This document shows positions 41,915 through 50,184 of a stretch of 64,000 nucleotides of DNA, in pieces. The stretch comes from an uncultured Blautia sp. (GTDB taxonomy: Bacteria > Bacillota > Clostridia > Lachnospirales > Lachnospiraceae), in contig CAKRRG010000004.1 of the NCBI GenBank assembly GCA_934394545.1, forward strand, positions 1-64,000, read 5' to 3'. Position numbers and translations under genes: made by a program. Under the pieces are notes generated by a model. That model searched no databases, was not told the origin of the DNA, and saw only the letters and a program-made list of their open reading frames with translations. Each line of letters starts with the position of its first letter. The stretch's first letter is position 1.

Positions 41915-43246
41915 ATGTTTTATGATCTATCAATGGGTCTGCAGAGAATGAAAACTCCGCAGTGGCCAAAGGGAGCAGGCTATATCCATTCGGTTCTACC
42001 TGACGGGACTGCTGTTGAACTTCCGGTTTTTAAAGGCGTAAATGTAATTACCTTCGGCACCGTAGGCACAGGAAAAACGAAATCTTATACGGAAGAGGCA
42101 GCAGATATTTTACTTTCCGATGATCCAAAAACAAAGGGTGTGTTTTTTGAGACAAAGCATTCTTTTATCGACCGTTTTTTGTCGAAGAATGACAAGGTGA
42201 TCACACATAATCCCAAGGCTATATCTGAAAGGAATCTGTTCATCCCGAATATTGTGAAGGAAATCCGTTTATCAGCTGATCCAGAGGCAGAAATGAGAAA
42301 GTTTGCTGAGTTTTTGTTTGCCGAACTTCTGAGTGGGGCGAATCAGAATAGGGCCTGGATCGAGGCTGCCCGCAATACCTTTATCGGTGTATTGCGAACA
42401 ATTGTGGATTGTTTCCCAAATGAAAACCCTGGTAATTGGACTTTGGTGAATTCGTTGCGCAGGATGACAACGGAGGAGCTTTTAGCCTATCTTGCACGGC
42501 ATCCCCGCAACCACTCTATGCTTAGAAGAGACTGGGGATATGATCTTAATTGTCCAAAAGACTACAAACCCACCAAACGTGCATCGGACATCCAGTTTTT
42601 TCTTAACCAGGTACTTGAAGCTTTTTCTGGCAGCTTTGAGATGGATGGACAGGATACCATTCACGATTGGCTGGCTGGAAGATATGGGCGAAATCTCTTC
42701 TTCCTGTATGACCTTGCCTCCGCTGAAATATCCAGACCTTTTTTCTTATACTACATGAAAAAGATCAAAGATCACAAGCTGAGTAATGCTGCAGGATCTA
42801 CGGCTCCTATTCTTATGGTACTGGATGAAATGGATAAGATGGCAGACTGCGGAAAATCAGCGGATTGGGGACTTTATCAGGCAGCAAACCTTGGAAGGGA
42901 ATATGGCCTGCAGATTTTACTTACGACCCAGTCAGTAGAAAATCTTTATGGACTCAGTACTGATTTTAATGAGCATATCACAACAGGAGGGCTGGCTGGA
43001 TTTCCGTATCTGATCAGCTTCCGGCCGGGAGATCCCACAACAATCGCCACACTTCAGACGCTTTATGGCTCTGCCTACAGGGAACGTATTGTACTTCCGG
43101 CATCCCGTTATGCGGATCCGGTTGTAAAGTGTGACCTAGAGCCAATGGTCACCGAGGCAGAATTTGCGTCTCTGGGGATAGGAGATTGTATTGTAAAAAT
43201 CCTGTCTTATCCTCCACAAAGAGTACATATAAACCTTAATTCGTAA
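41915..43246 (+). CDS. VirD4/TraG-like coupling-protein ATPase
   Basis: 443 aa, GGGAGG upstream. A P-loop ATPase of the FtsK/VirD4 superfamily: Walker A GTVGTGKT (K54, T55), Walker B ILMVLDEMDKM near residue 307, followed by GREYGLQILLTTQS, the sensor segment seen in type IV coupling proteins. The typical N-terminal membrane helices are missing, so it is soluble or held by a partner. It should be a hexameric translocase for protein or DNA. The neighbouring nuclease is a possible cargo. No relaxase is encoded in the window. Confidence 0.82.
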   Translation: MFYDLSMGLQRMKTPQWPKGAGYIHSVLPDGTAVELPVFKGVNVITFGTVGTGKTKSYTEEAADILLSDDPKTKGVFFETKHSFIDRFLSKNDKVITHNPKAISERNLFIPNIVKEIRLSADPEAEMRKFAEFLFAELLSGANQNRAWIEAARNTFIGVLRTIVDCFPNENPGNWTLVNSLRRMTTEELLAYLARHPRNHSMLRRDWGYDLNCPKDYKPTKRASDIQFFLNQVLEAFSGSFEMDGQDTIHDWLAGRYGRNLFFLYDLASAEISRPFFLYYMKKIKDHKLSNAAGSTAPILMVLDEMDKMADCGKSADWGLYQAANLGREYGLQILLTTQSVENLYGLSTDFNEHITTGGLAGFPYLISFRPGDPTTIATLQTLYGSAYRERIVLPASRYADPVVKCDLEPMVTEAEFASLGIGDCIVKILSYPPQRVHINLNS

Positions 43247-43262
43247 GGAAAGGAGGCGCCAT

Positions 43263-44408
43263 ATGAATTATCTCCAATATATCAATTCTGTATACCGTCC
43301 TGTTCAGAATGATATAAGTACCCGTTATCTTATTAGCGGCATTGATTTTCGTGTGCGGCAGGTATTAGGACAGTATATTATAAATTCCCTTTATGATGCT
43401 GGCAAAATCCTTTTTATTCTTGACAATACCCAAAGCGGCAGCGATTTCACTAATTTTGGCAGGTTTCATGTTCTGAATCCTTTGAATGGAGATGTTGACC
43501 TGTGTAATGATCTTTTCGAGGTAACTTCGCTTAGAGAGATCAGCTGGCTTCGAAGCCTTCTTGCAGAGTTAGGTTTTGAAGGGACGAAAGCAATGAAAGT
43601 GGTCAATTATCTTTCGTTCGTGAGAGAAACAGAACGGAGACTGGGAAATAATGGGCCGCTTTGTATGGAAACCCTTGAAGAGTACAGTGGAACAGCCCTG
43701 GTTAAATGGAAGCTTTGTCAGCTTGAAGAGAGCGGCGGGCTGTCCCGGGAGAACTACGAGTATCTGCGCACCCGATATGCGGAGGTCAGCAGTGCTGCCG
43801 CTGATTTTGAGATGTTTCTGGTAATGCTGGCTCCATTTGTGGGCGGAGGTTCCCAGCCCCATCCAGGAACGGCAGTACATCTTGCAATTGGTGAGTTTGG
43901 TTCTGACCGGGCTATGCAGGAGGTTATGTGCAGGCTTATGCTGGCTTTTACCAAAAAGCAGCCGGCAGCTTGTTCTGTCTTAATTGTGGATGATGGCAAA
44001 TGTGACCGCGAATGCATTGTGGAAGTACTGAAAAATTTACCTACAGTTACAGATGTCCATATGTTTACAACAGATGCTTTTTCGTTGGGGGACAGAGATC
44101 TGAGCGTTCTGATGAGAACCTTTCCTGTACGTATTTATTCCCGCCATGATTCTATGGATTCGTGCTCCAGGATTGAGGCATGCTGCGGACAGATCGATGT
44201 GGTCAGACGCTCTTACACGACAACAGTAGATAAGCGTATCCGCGCGTCAACAGCTTTTGATATGCTTCTCGGAACAAACCGGACTGAAGCAGAAACCTGC
44301 AATGTTCCTGTGCGGGAGGCCCGTTACCGCAAGGAGACGATTAATTCTTTGTGCATCGGCACCGCTATCATTGATTGTGGTGGAACACAGGTACTGTTTC
44401 AGTTCTGA
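43263..44408 (+). CDS. 381-aa protein, possible inactive partner of the VirD4-like ATPases
   Basis: AAAGGAGG upstream of ATG 43263. No Walker A is seen: ILFILDNTQSGSDF sits where a TraG-type strand might be, SVLIVDDGKCDREC could be a Walker B-like strand, and SLCIGTAIIDCGGTQVLFQF has the shape of the last TraG strands. It may therefore be a degenerate ATPase-fold subunit, though this is a weak, order-based suggestion. It lies between the active ATPase and the M48 protease gene; the start of the latter is 16 bases after its stop. Confidence 0.45.
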   Translation: MNYLQYINSVYRPVQNDISTRYLISGIDFRVRQVLGQYIINSLYDAGKILFILDNTQSGSDFTNFGRFHVLNPLNGDVDLCNDLFEVTSLREISWLRSLLAELGFEGTKAMKVVNYLSFVRETERRLGNNGPLCMETLEEYSGTALVKWKLCQLEESGGLSRENYEYLRTRYAEVSSAAADFEMFLVMLAPFVGGGSQPHPGTAVHLAIGEFGSDRAMQEVMCRLMLAFTKKQPAACSVLIVDDGKCDRECIVEVLKNLPTVTDVHMFTTDAFSLGDRDLSVLMRTFPVRIYSRHDSMDSCSRIEACCGQIDVVRRSYTTTVDKRIRASTAFDMLLGTNRTEAETCNVPVREARYRKETINSLCIGTAIIDCGGTQVLFQF

Positions 44409-44424
44409 TATCGGAGGTACTGTT

Positions 44425-45303
44425 ATGATCCGGCTGCCAGGTATTCTTAAAATATTCGCGGTATTTCTTATTGATTTTTTTGCTGTATATGCGCTGTTTC
44501 ATAATATAGCGGTTGCAGCTGGTGTGGTTGGGGTAATTGCACTCTATGTTTGGCTTGGAGGGTATTTCGCATTGTTCAGGGATGGGGCAGTTCGTTCCAA
44601 AAAGCTTTCAGATTATGAATGCTCCCGTCTTGAAACTGCAAAATGCCAGCTTGCAGAGGAGGTTAAAAGTATTAGTTCTGTAGACATTTCCAGGCTAAAA
44701 CTTTATCTGATCACAGCCGATCCTGATATGCAGGCTACTGCATATGGTGCAAATAGTGTTTCGGTTTCAAGAGGGGCATTTGACAATGCTGATCCCATAA
44801 CGCTTAATGCGATTCTTGGTCATGAAATTTCACATATATTGCACCTTGATGCAGAATTTAACCGTGCTGTTTTTGCAACAATTTTTCTTATCTGTGGTGC
44901 GGTCAGCGTTGTATCATTTGCGGCTATGGCAGTAATCTTTTTGGTGTTTCTGGTATGCAGCTTCTTTCGTTCGTGGCTTGGTGTTATGGCGTTCAAAGGG
45001 ACGACCAGGGCTGTGGGGGGAATTTTCGGCCTGTTTCAGAAGGGAGTTGTGGTTATTTACCGCAGCTTTGCGGGCTGCTTGAACCGCGCGGCAGAATTTC
45101 GGGCTGACCGTTATTCAGCGCAGCTTGGATATGGAGTCCAGCTTGCACATTTCCTTTCCTATGCTGCTCCGGAAACGAGCCGTCAGTTAACATTTACAGA
45201 AGTACTTTATCGTACGCATCCGCCGGCGCCCAAACGTGTGGCGCGGTTGGAAAAGCTTGTGAGTAAGGAGACTCACCCGATAAAAAGACAAGGGTTGAAA
45301 TAA
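44425..45303 (+). CDS. M48-family membrane metallopeptidase (HtpX-like)
   Basis: 292 aa from ATG 44425 (CGGAGGTAC upstream). Two membrane helices at the N-terminus (about 8-48) and another pair around 150-175. The zinc motif HEISH (H133, E134, H137) sits in ILGHEISHILHLDAEF, and the third ligand is the Glu of EFRADRYSAQLG near residue 225. HtpX-type enzymes cleave membrane proteins on the cytoplasmic side. Here it may process subunits of the machine. The ending RTHPPAPKRVARLEKL is a typical M48 C-terminal stretch. Confidence 0.87.
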   Translation: MIRLPGILKIFAVFLIDFFAVYALFHNIAVAAGVVGVIALYVWLGGYFALFRDGAVRSKKLSDYECSRLETAKCQLAEEVKSISSVDISRLKLYLITADPDMQATAYGANSVSVSRGAFDNADPITLNAILGHEISHILHLDAEFNRAVFATIFLICGAVSVVSFAAMAVIFLVFLVCSFFRSWLGVMAFKGTTRAVGGIFGLFQKGVVVIYRSFAGCLNRAAEFRADRYSAQLGYGVQLAHFLSYAAPETSRQLTFTEVLYRTHPPAPKRVARLEKLVSKETHPIKRQGLK

Positions 45304-45306
45304 CAA

Positions 45307-45705
45307 ATGAAAAATACAGTGGCATCCATGTCAGGTGCGGTACTTGACCGCCTTAGAATTAAATACAGAAAACTTCCCTGCAGAGAGGGCGCATTCTACT
45401 ATTGCACAATTCCATCCAATGGCTATACCTTTGATCTGCAATGCGAGGACAAGGATAATACGGTCCGAATTTGGAGATTTATTGGTACAGCACCTCTTTC
45501 CAAGGCTGGAAGGCGGTGTGAATACCGTAATCCCCATTATCCATGGGCTGTGATCGGGATGGAGGTGACAGATGAAGGCGATGTCAGCTTTTATGCAGAG
45601 CAGAAAATTGAAATGACTGACAGGAAGAGTGCAGCCCGAATTGACAAAATGATCAGTGGTTATATTGATATGATCGCAAATTCTTCCATTACCCTCTCTT
45701 TGTGA
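45307..45705 (+). CDS. 132-aa hypothetical protein, region B
   Basis: Starts 3 bases after the M48 gene stop with only a weak ribosome site, so it is probably coupled to it. Basic, strand-rich: GAFYYCTIPSNGYTFDLQCED, then TVRIWRFIGTAPLSK and VSFYAEQKIEMT. No family recognised; four cysteine residues at most and no motif of a zinc site. Cytoplasmic. Confidence 0.55.
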   Translation: MKNTVASMSGAVLDRLRIKYRKLPCREGAFYYCTIPSNGYTFDLQCEDKDNTVRIWRFIGTAPLSKAGRRCEYRNPHYPWAVIGMEVTDEGDVSFYAEQKIEMTDRKSAARIDKMISGYIDMIANSSITLSL

Positions 45706-45775
45706 ACTGGTAGTTTATGGGAAATTGTATTAGAGGATCGTACAATAAGGATACGTTTAATGGAGGAGAAGATGG

Positions 45776-46546
45776 ATGAGAATTAACACGTTAAATAATT
45801 ATCCTGAGAACTGCATTTTTCTTGGAAATCCGGACACTCAGGCAGCTGACGCGAAGCTTCTTATTTCCCAGATGAAGGTTTTGTGCCCCGAAAAGTTTGA
45901 AGGAAACAGGGATTCTTTTTCCTTCGAACTTCGTTATACAGCACCTTTCGACAAAGGCTTTAATGAGCTGAAACGTCTGCAGGGAACAGCAGCTGAAGCC
46001 GCTGGACGACGGAATGAATTTAAGGGCTATATCGTTCTTGATATGAACAGCTGGCTGACACATCATGACGAAGAGTATCTGAACAAAGCATTACTCTTTC
46101 TGATCGATATGAGTGATTGCTGGAAGTATATCTTTCTCGTAAACAATCAGAATTCAAAAGCTGCAAGAGAGCTTGTTGGCAGGATCCTGTCGGTATTTTT
46201 TCGTGGACATATCCTATGCAAAGTCAGAGAAGAACCAAAGAAGTGTTCCTGCAGGGAGCGCGTGAATGCCCTTTGTAAGGAAGAAGGCGTTGTGTGTTCC
46301 ACATTTGTAAAAGAATTTCTTCAGGAACTGCTGGAGATGGAATTCGATGAGACCATTGTTTCGGCACTTCTTAGTGAAATATCCAGGAGTGCTGGGAAAA
46401 AAATCAGCAGGAATGCGATTGTTAATTTCGGGAATAACCGGGAATCTGCTATACGCTATATGATGACACCGAAAGAATATGAGCGTCTTTTGGCAAGCAT
46501 CCAGAAGAGAAAGGAACACTGGTATGACGGGAAAGAAACAGTATGA
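45776..46546 (+). CDS. 256-aa hypothetical protein, region B
   Basis: GGAGGAG upstream of ATG 45776. Alpha/beta look in the middle: NEFKGYIVLDMNSWLTHHDEE, then YIFLVNNQNSKAARELVGR, reminiscent of a Walker B and sensor strand of AAA-type ATPases but without a Walker A, so it is not called an ATPase. The C-terminal third is helical and ends in a Lys-rich tail. The end overlaps the second VirD4-like gene by 23 bases, implying coupled production. Confidence 0.55.
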   Translation: MRINTLNNYPENCIFLGNPDTQAADAKLLISQMKVLCPEKFEGNRDSFSFELRYTAPFDKGFNELKRLQGTAAEAAGRRNEFKGYIVLDMNSWLTHHDEEYLNKALLFLIDMSDCWKYIFLVNNQNSKAARELVGRILSVFFRGHILCKVREEPKKCSCRERVNALCKEEGVVCSTFVKEFLQELLEMEFDETIVSALLSEISRSAGKKISRNAIVNFGNNRESAIRYMMTPKEYERLLASIQKRKEHWYDGKETV

Positions 46547-48152
46547 AGCAGCTTATGCAGGCTATGTATACGAAAAACCAGCTACTCACTGGACTTCGAC
46601 GGAAGCTGTTAAAAAATGTCTTACAAAAGTTGATCTTACAGATGTGAAGGCTCTTAAGGCCGGTGGTATGCCAATTATCTCTGATGGCCGGAATGTGTAC
46701 ATGGATGATGGGGATGGCCATACCGTTTTAATCGCCTGCAGTGGCATGAAAAAGAGTATTTGTGGGTTCATGCCGCTGATACGGATGCTTGCAGCGGCAA
46801 AAGAAAATATGGTGATCACAGATCCAAAGGGAGAGCTATATAACCGTGAAGCTGGTTTTCTGAAGGCTCAGGGCTATAATGTGCGGTGCCTTGATTTTCG
46901 GACAATGGATAAAGATTGTTTTAATGTGCTTCAGTATGCAGCCTCGGTGTACCGGAGCGGGGATAAGGAAAGAGGCTTAAGCCTGTTGTCGGACCTTATC
47001 AGTTCCCTTGCAGAGGAACAACGGCATTGTGCAAAAGATCCTTTTTGGCCAGATACTGGGGCATTATGGCTAAACGGAACTGGTGCGGTCATGCTGGAGG
47101 CATACCCAAAGACCGAACAGGTTAATATTTTAAACTGGTCTGATTTCAATGTACGGAATTCAGCGGCTATTGTTGAGGAACACATCCTTTCATTGATGCC
47201 GGATAATACTGTGAAAAGTGCACTGAAGCAGTGTATTTCCTCCGCGGAAAATACATTTAGAAGTATTCTGATCACAGCATCCAGCTTTCTGGCAATGTTC
47301 AATCAGAATCCGAAGCTTGCTGCGATGCTCTCCTATAGCACATTCTCCTTAGAAGATCTCATAATTCCAAAGACGGCACTTTTTCTGGTGACAGACGATA
47401 CTACTTCCACGGCAGATCCGATCCTGGGAATGATCATCAGCCAGATTCAGAGCTTTTTGGTTGACAAGGCCTATCATAGCAGGAATGGAAAGCTGGATGT
47501 CCGCATGAATTTTGTGCTGGACGAGTTTGCTTCTATTCCAATCCCGAACATGGATAAAAGCCTTGCGACTCATAGGAGCCGCAACATCCGGTATTATCTC
47601 TGTGTCCAGAGCCTGGCACTTCTGAAAGAGCGATATGAAAATCCCGAGAAACTACTTTCGAATTGCGCTTCAACACTGTATCTTGGTTCTACAGAGCTTG
47701 AACTGCTAAAAGAGCTTGAAGCAAAGCTGGGAACGACCTGCATTACACCGGACGGAAAAGAACGGCCGCTTTGCTCTCAGGCAGAACTTATGACCCTTGA
47801 AAGAACCTGGGATCACAAAGAAGCTATTTATATGAATCTTGCAGAAGGAATCCGGTACTGTACAATGCTTCCAAGTATTGAGGCATATGAGATTGGAAAT
47901 TATCCAATCCCGTCTTTTTGCGCTGAACCGCCTGCAATTGCGACCTATACAGTTGCCCAGTTTGCTACAGATGTGGTAAATAAGAGAATCCGTGCTCCAT
48001 TTGCACCTGTGCAGAAAAAGAGAACCGTATCCAGGGGAAAAAGAAATAAACGTCCACGGTCTTTTTCTGAGGGTGCTTCCCCGGATCCGGACCTTGAAGA
48101 AGAATTGATGCAGAAGTTTGATGAGCTATTTGGCACATGTGAAGAGGATTAG
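46524..48152 (+). CDS. second VirD4/TraG-like ATPase with altered Walker A
   Basis: 542 aa from ATG 46524 (AAAGGAAC upstream). The TraG signature is clear: MVITDPKGELYNREAGFLKAQGY, CFNVLQYA, Walker B MNFVLDEFASIPI, then RNIRYYLCVQSLALLKERY. The P-loop reads ACSGMKKS (residues 71-78) with the last glycine replaced by Lys, though the key Lys77 and Ser78 remain. Like the first one it lacks N-terminal membrane helices. The C-terminal tail is basic then acidic. Two unequal coupling ATPases in one operon suggest a hetero-oligomer, or separate cargo steps. Confidence 0.82.
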   Translation: MTGKKQYEAAYAGYVYEKPATHWTSTEAVKKCLTKVDLTDVKALKAGGMPIISDGRNVYMDDGDGHTVLIACSGMKKSICGFMPLIRMLAAAKENMVITDPKGELYNREAGFLKAQGYNVRCLDFRTMDKDCFNVLQYAASVYRSGDKERGLSLLSDLISSLAEEQRHCAKDPFWPDTGALWLNGTGAVMLEAYPKTEQVNILNWSDFNVRNSAAIVEEHILSLMPDNTVKSALKQCISSAENTFRSILITASSFLAMFNQNPKLAAMLSYSTFSLEDLIIPKTALFLVTDDTTSTADPILGMIISQIQSFLVDKAYHSRNGKLDVRMNFVLDEFASIPIPNMDKSLATHRSRNIRYYLCVQSLALLKERYENPEKLLSNCASTLYLGSTELELLKELEAKLGTTCITPDGKERPLCSQAELMTLERTWDHKEAIYMNLAEGIRYCTMLPSIEAYEIGNYPIPSFCAEPPAIATYTVAQFATDVVNKRIRAPFAPVQKKRTVSRGKRNKRPRSFSEGASPDPDLEEELMQKFDELFGTCEED

Positions 48153-48163
48153 GAGGAGTATAT

Positions 48164-48745
48164 ATGTCTATACCAACAACTAGAATTGCTACTGCAGCTG
48201 GCTATATGACCTCTGACTGTCTGTCAGAAGAGTTTTCCTGCCGGAGAATTTACATTACAGAAGAGATCACCAACTCAATGGCCACGGAAATCTGCTGTCA
48301 GATTAATCACCTTGCGGCTTTGAGCAATGAGGATATTACACTTTGGATTATGTCTCCTGGTGGTTCTGTATCCGCTGGTTCCGCTATCCTGGATACCATG
48401 AATACCTGCGGCTGTGATTTCAAAACGATTGTTATGGGGACTGCTGCTTCTATGGCAGCTGTGATCGCATCGTCCGGCACAAAAGGGAAACGATACATTG
48501 GAGCAAATTCAGGAATGATGATCCACCAGGCACTTGGCGGATTTTCAGGTCAGACGGCGGACATACTTCGGACCGCCCAGCATATTGAGAAGACGAATAA
48601 AAGGCTTTATGAGATCCTTGCCAGAAACTGTGGTGTGAGTGTCCAACAGATTGCGGTTGATTGTGATAGGGATTATCACTTGAACGCAGAAGAAGCGATT
48701 GCTTATGGTCTGGCTGATCACATCTTTAGCGGATTTGAGGATTAA
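48164..48745 (+). CDS. ClpP-type serine protease, region B
   Basis: 193 aa, GGAGGAG upstream, 11 bases after the coupling ATPase. Intact ClpP fold with catalytic triad S96 (GTAASMAAV), H121 (MMIHQ) and D170 (DRDYHLNAEEA), at nearly the same spacing as housekeeping ClpP. The first 20 residues and SCRRIYITEEIT differ from the canonical sequence, and the hydrophobic clefts used by ClpX are not obviously kept. It could form a protease chamber, possibly fed by the VirD4-like ATPases in place of Clp ATPases; this is inference. Confidence 0.88.
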   Translation: MSIPTTRIATAAGYMTSDCLSEEFSCRRIYITEEITNSMATEICCQINHLAALSNEDITLWIMSPGGSVSAGSAILDTMNTCGCDFKTIVMGTAASMAAVIASSGTKGKRYIGANSGMMIHQALGGFSGQTADILRTAQHIEKTNKRLYEILARNCGVSVQQIAVDCDRDYHLNAEEAIAYGLADHIFSGFED

Positions 48746-48778
48746 GTTTCTTTTATTCAGATCAAAGGAGAAATATTT

Positions 48779-50047
48779 ATGGATAAGAAGGTGCAGCCCA
48801 GGATTAATGCAGCTGTTTCCTGTATGAGTGTAATTGCAGGAGTGGCTGCCTGGATTGGATGTTACTTCATTTATACAGAGTATTACAATGCACTCCCGGT
48901 TCCGTTTTTGGTCGGAATTATGTGCGCGGCGTTATTTTTATTGTTGTTTATTACAGTATGGATTGGCTCCGTAGTGTCAGGAGCTTTTGACAAAAACAGC
49001 GTTTTATATGCAAATGCTGGAAGAATGCTGGGATATTTGCTTATTGGCACATTAGGGGTATTACTTTTATCTTCGCTATTGGAGTTTCTTTATGAGCTTT
49101 CTCCAAAGCATAAAGAAATTGAAGCTACAAGCTATATTTTTATTCTTGATGAATCTGGTTCCATGAGCATGAATGATTCAAATGGATTGCGGTATCAGGC
49201 AATTCCGGAAATTATGAAGGAGGAAAATGCTGGTTTTCCCTATATGGTTTATACCTTTTCTGACGATACCCAGATTGCAAGAGAAATGGGGCCGCTTGAT
49301 GATGAGTATAATGAGATCCCTATTAAAAATGACGGCGAAACCACGATCTTTGGGACGGTCATTAAGGTTTTAAACGATTACAAAAATAGAGTATGGGATG
49401 GTGGTGTAAATCCGAAAATCATCTTTTTGACTGACGGAGCTGCGACTGATTTAAGCAAGGACTTTCTTTGGTTTAAGGGAAATATGCCAGAATTTACTTC
49501 CGCTTTGAAAGAATATAGTGAGCTGGGGATTAATATTAGTACTGTGGGACTTGGCTCTGTTGACAGAGAGGTAATGCGAAAGATGGCCGAGACTACAGGG
49601 GGTGTGTTCGTATCCATTCAGAATGCTTCGGATCTTGGCGCGGCAATGAAAACAGCTGCCACATCATATTCTGATAGAAATCTTCTTTCTATCAGGTATA
49701 TGAAGCATCTTGATAAGATTTATGGAGTAGTCCGGATCCTGTTTTTGAGTATTATCGGTACGGTTATCGGAAGCCTGGTTCTGCTTGCCTATATGGAAGA
49801 TACAAGCATTCCTATTATTATTGTTAGTAGTGCGGTTTCTGCTCTGGCTGGAAGTGTCTTACTTGAGCTGGGTTTAAAAATAGGAATCCCTCAGGGAGGA
49901 CTCTGGTGTTGCCTTTGGATATTATTTTCATTAACACTGGGGTATATCTATCCCAAGATAGAAAATAGCCAGCTTCTTTCCTGGAATGAGGGGTGTAGGA
50001 TGGCACCTATGGCGTATCGTACGTTGGAAATGAAGCGGACGAAATGA
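48779..50047 (+). CDS. membrane protein with von Willebrand A domain
   Basis: 422 aa, AAAGGAG upstream. Three N-terminal membrane helices (about 12-32, 40-65, 82-105). The vWA domain (about 120-310) has a complete metal site: D124-E-S126-G-S128 (FILDESGSM), the Thr in ETTIFGT, and IIFLTDGAATD. Three or four helices follow at 320-410, leaving an acidic/basic tail. vWA domains mediate metal-dependent protein contacts or complex assembly. Last gene of the region B operon; a hairpin terminator lies 90 bases on. Confidence 0.87.
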   Translation: MDKKVQPRINAAVSCMSVIAGVAAWIGCYFIYTEYYNALPVPFLVGIMCAALFLLLFITVWIGSVVSGAFDKNSVLYANAGRMLGYLLIGTLGVLLLSSLLEFLYELSPKHKEIEATSYIFILDESGSMSMNDSNGLRYQAIPEIMKEENAGFPYMVYTFSDDTQIAREMGPLDDEYNEIPIKNDGETTIFGTVIKVLNDYKNRVWDGGVNPKIIFLTDGAATDLSKDFLWFKGNMPEFTSALKEYSELGINISTVGLGSVDREVMRKMAETTGGVFVSIQNASDLGAAMKTAATSYSDRNLLSIRYMKHLDKIYGVVRILFLSIIGTVIGSLVLLAYMEDTSIPIIIVSSAVSALAGSVLLELGLKIGIPQGGLWCCLWILFSLTLGYIYPKIENSQLLSWNEGCRMAPMAYRTLEMKRTK

Positions 50048-50134
50048 TGAATTTCCGCAGAGACCTATATCATGGAAAAGCAAATGTCCTGGCATAGATT
50101 TTGATGGTTCAAAACAAAAAATTTGGCATAAAGC

Positions 50135-50176
50135 GGGGCTGCCGCCGACAAATATATTTGCTAATGCGACAGCCCC
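50135..50176. terminator. bidirectional hairpin terminator
   Basis: GGGGCTGCCGC and GCGACAGCCCC pair with one mismatch around a 20-base loop, between the convergent vWA and DUF1703 gene ends. The right arm AATGCGACAGCCCC is the same 14 bases as at 962-975, so it is a recurring terminator in this genome. Confidence 0.65.
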
Positions 50177-50184
50177 AGGTTCTT

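Noticed and set aside
37322-50047. Complete integrative conjugative element or type IV secretion system
   Set aside because: Only the VirD4/TraG-like ATPases point that way. No relaxase, VirB4, VirB6-type channel, integrase, oriT or attachment repeats were seen.
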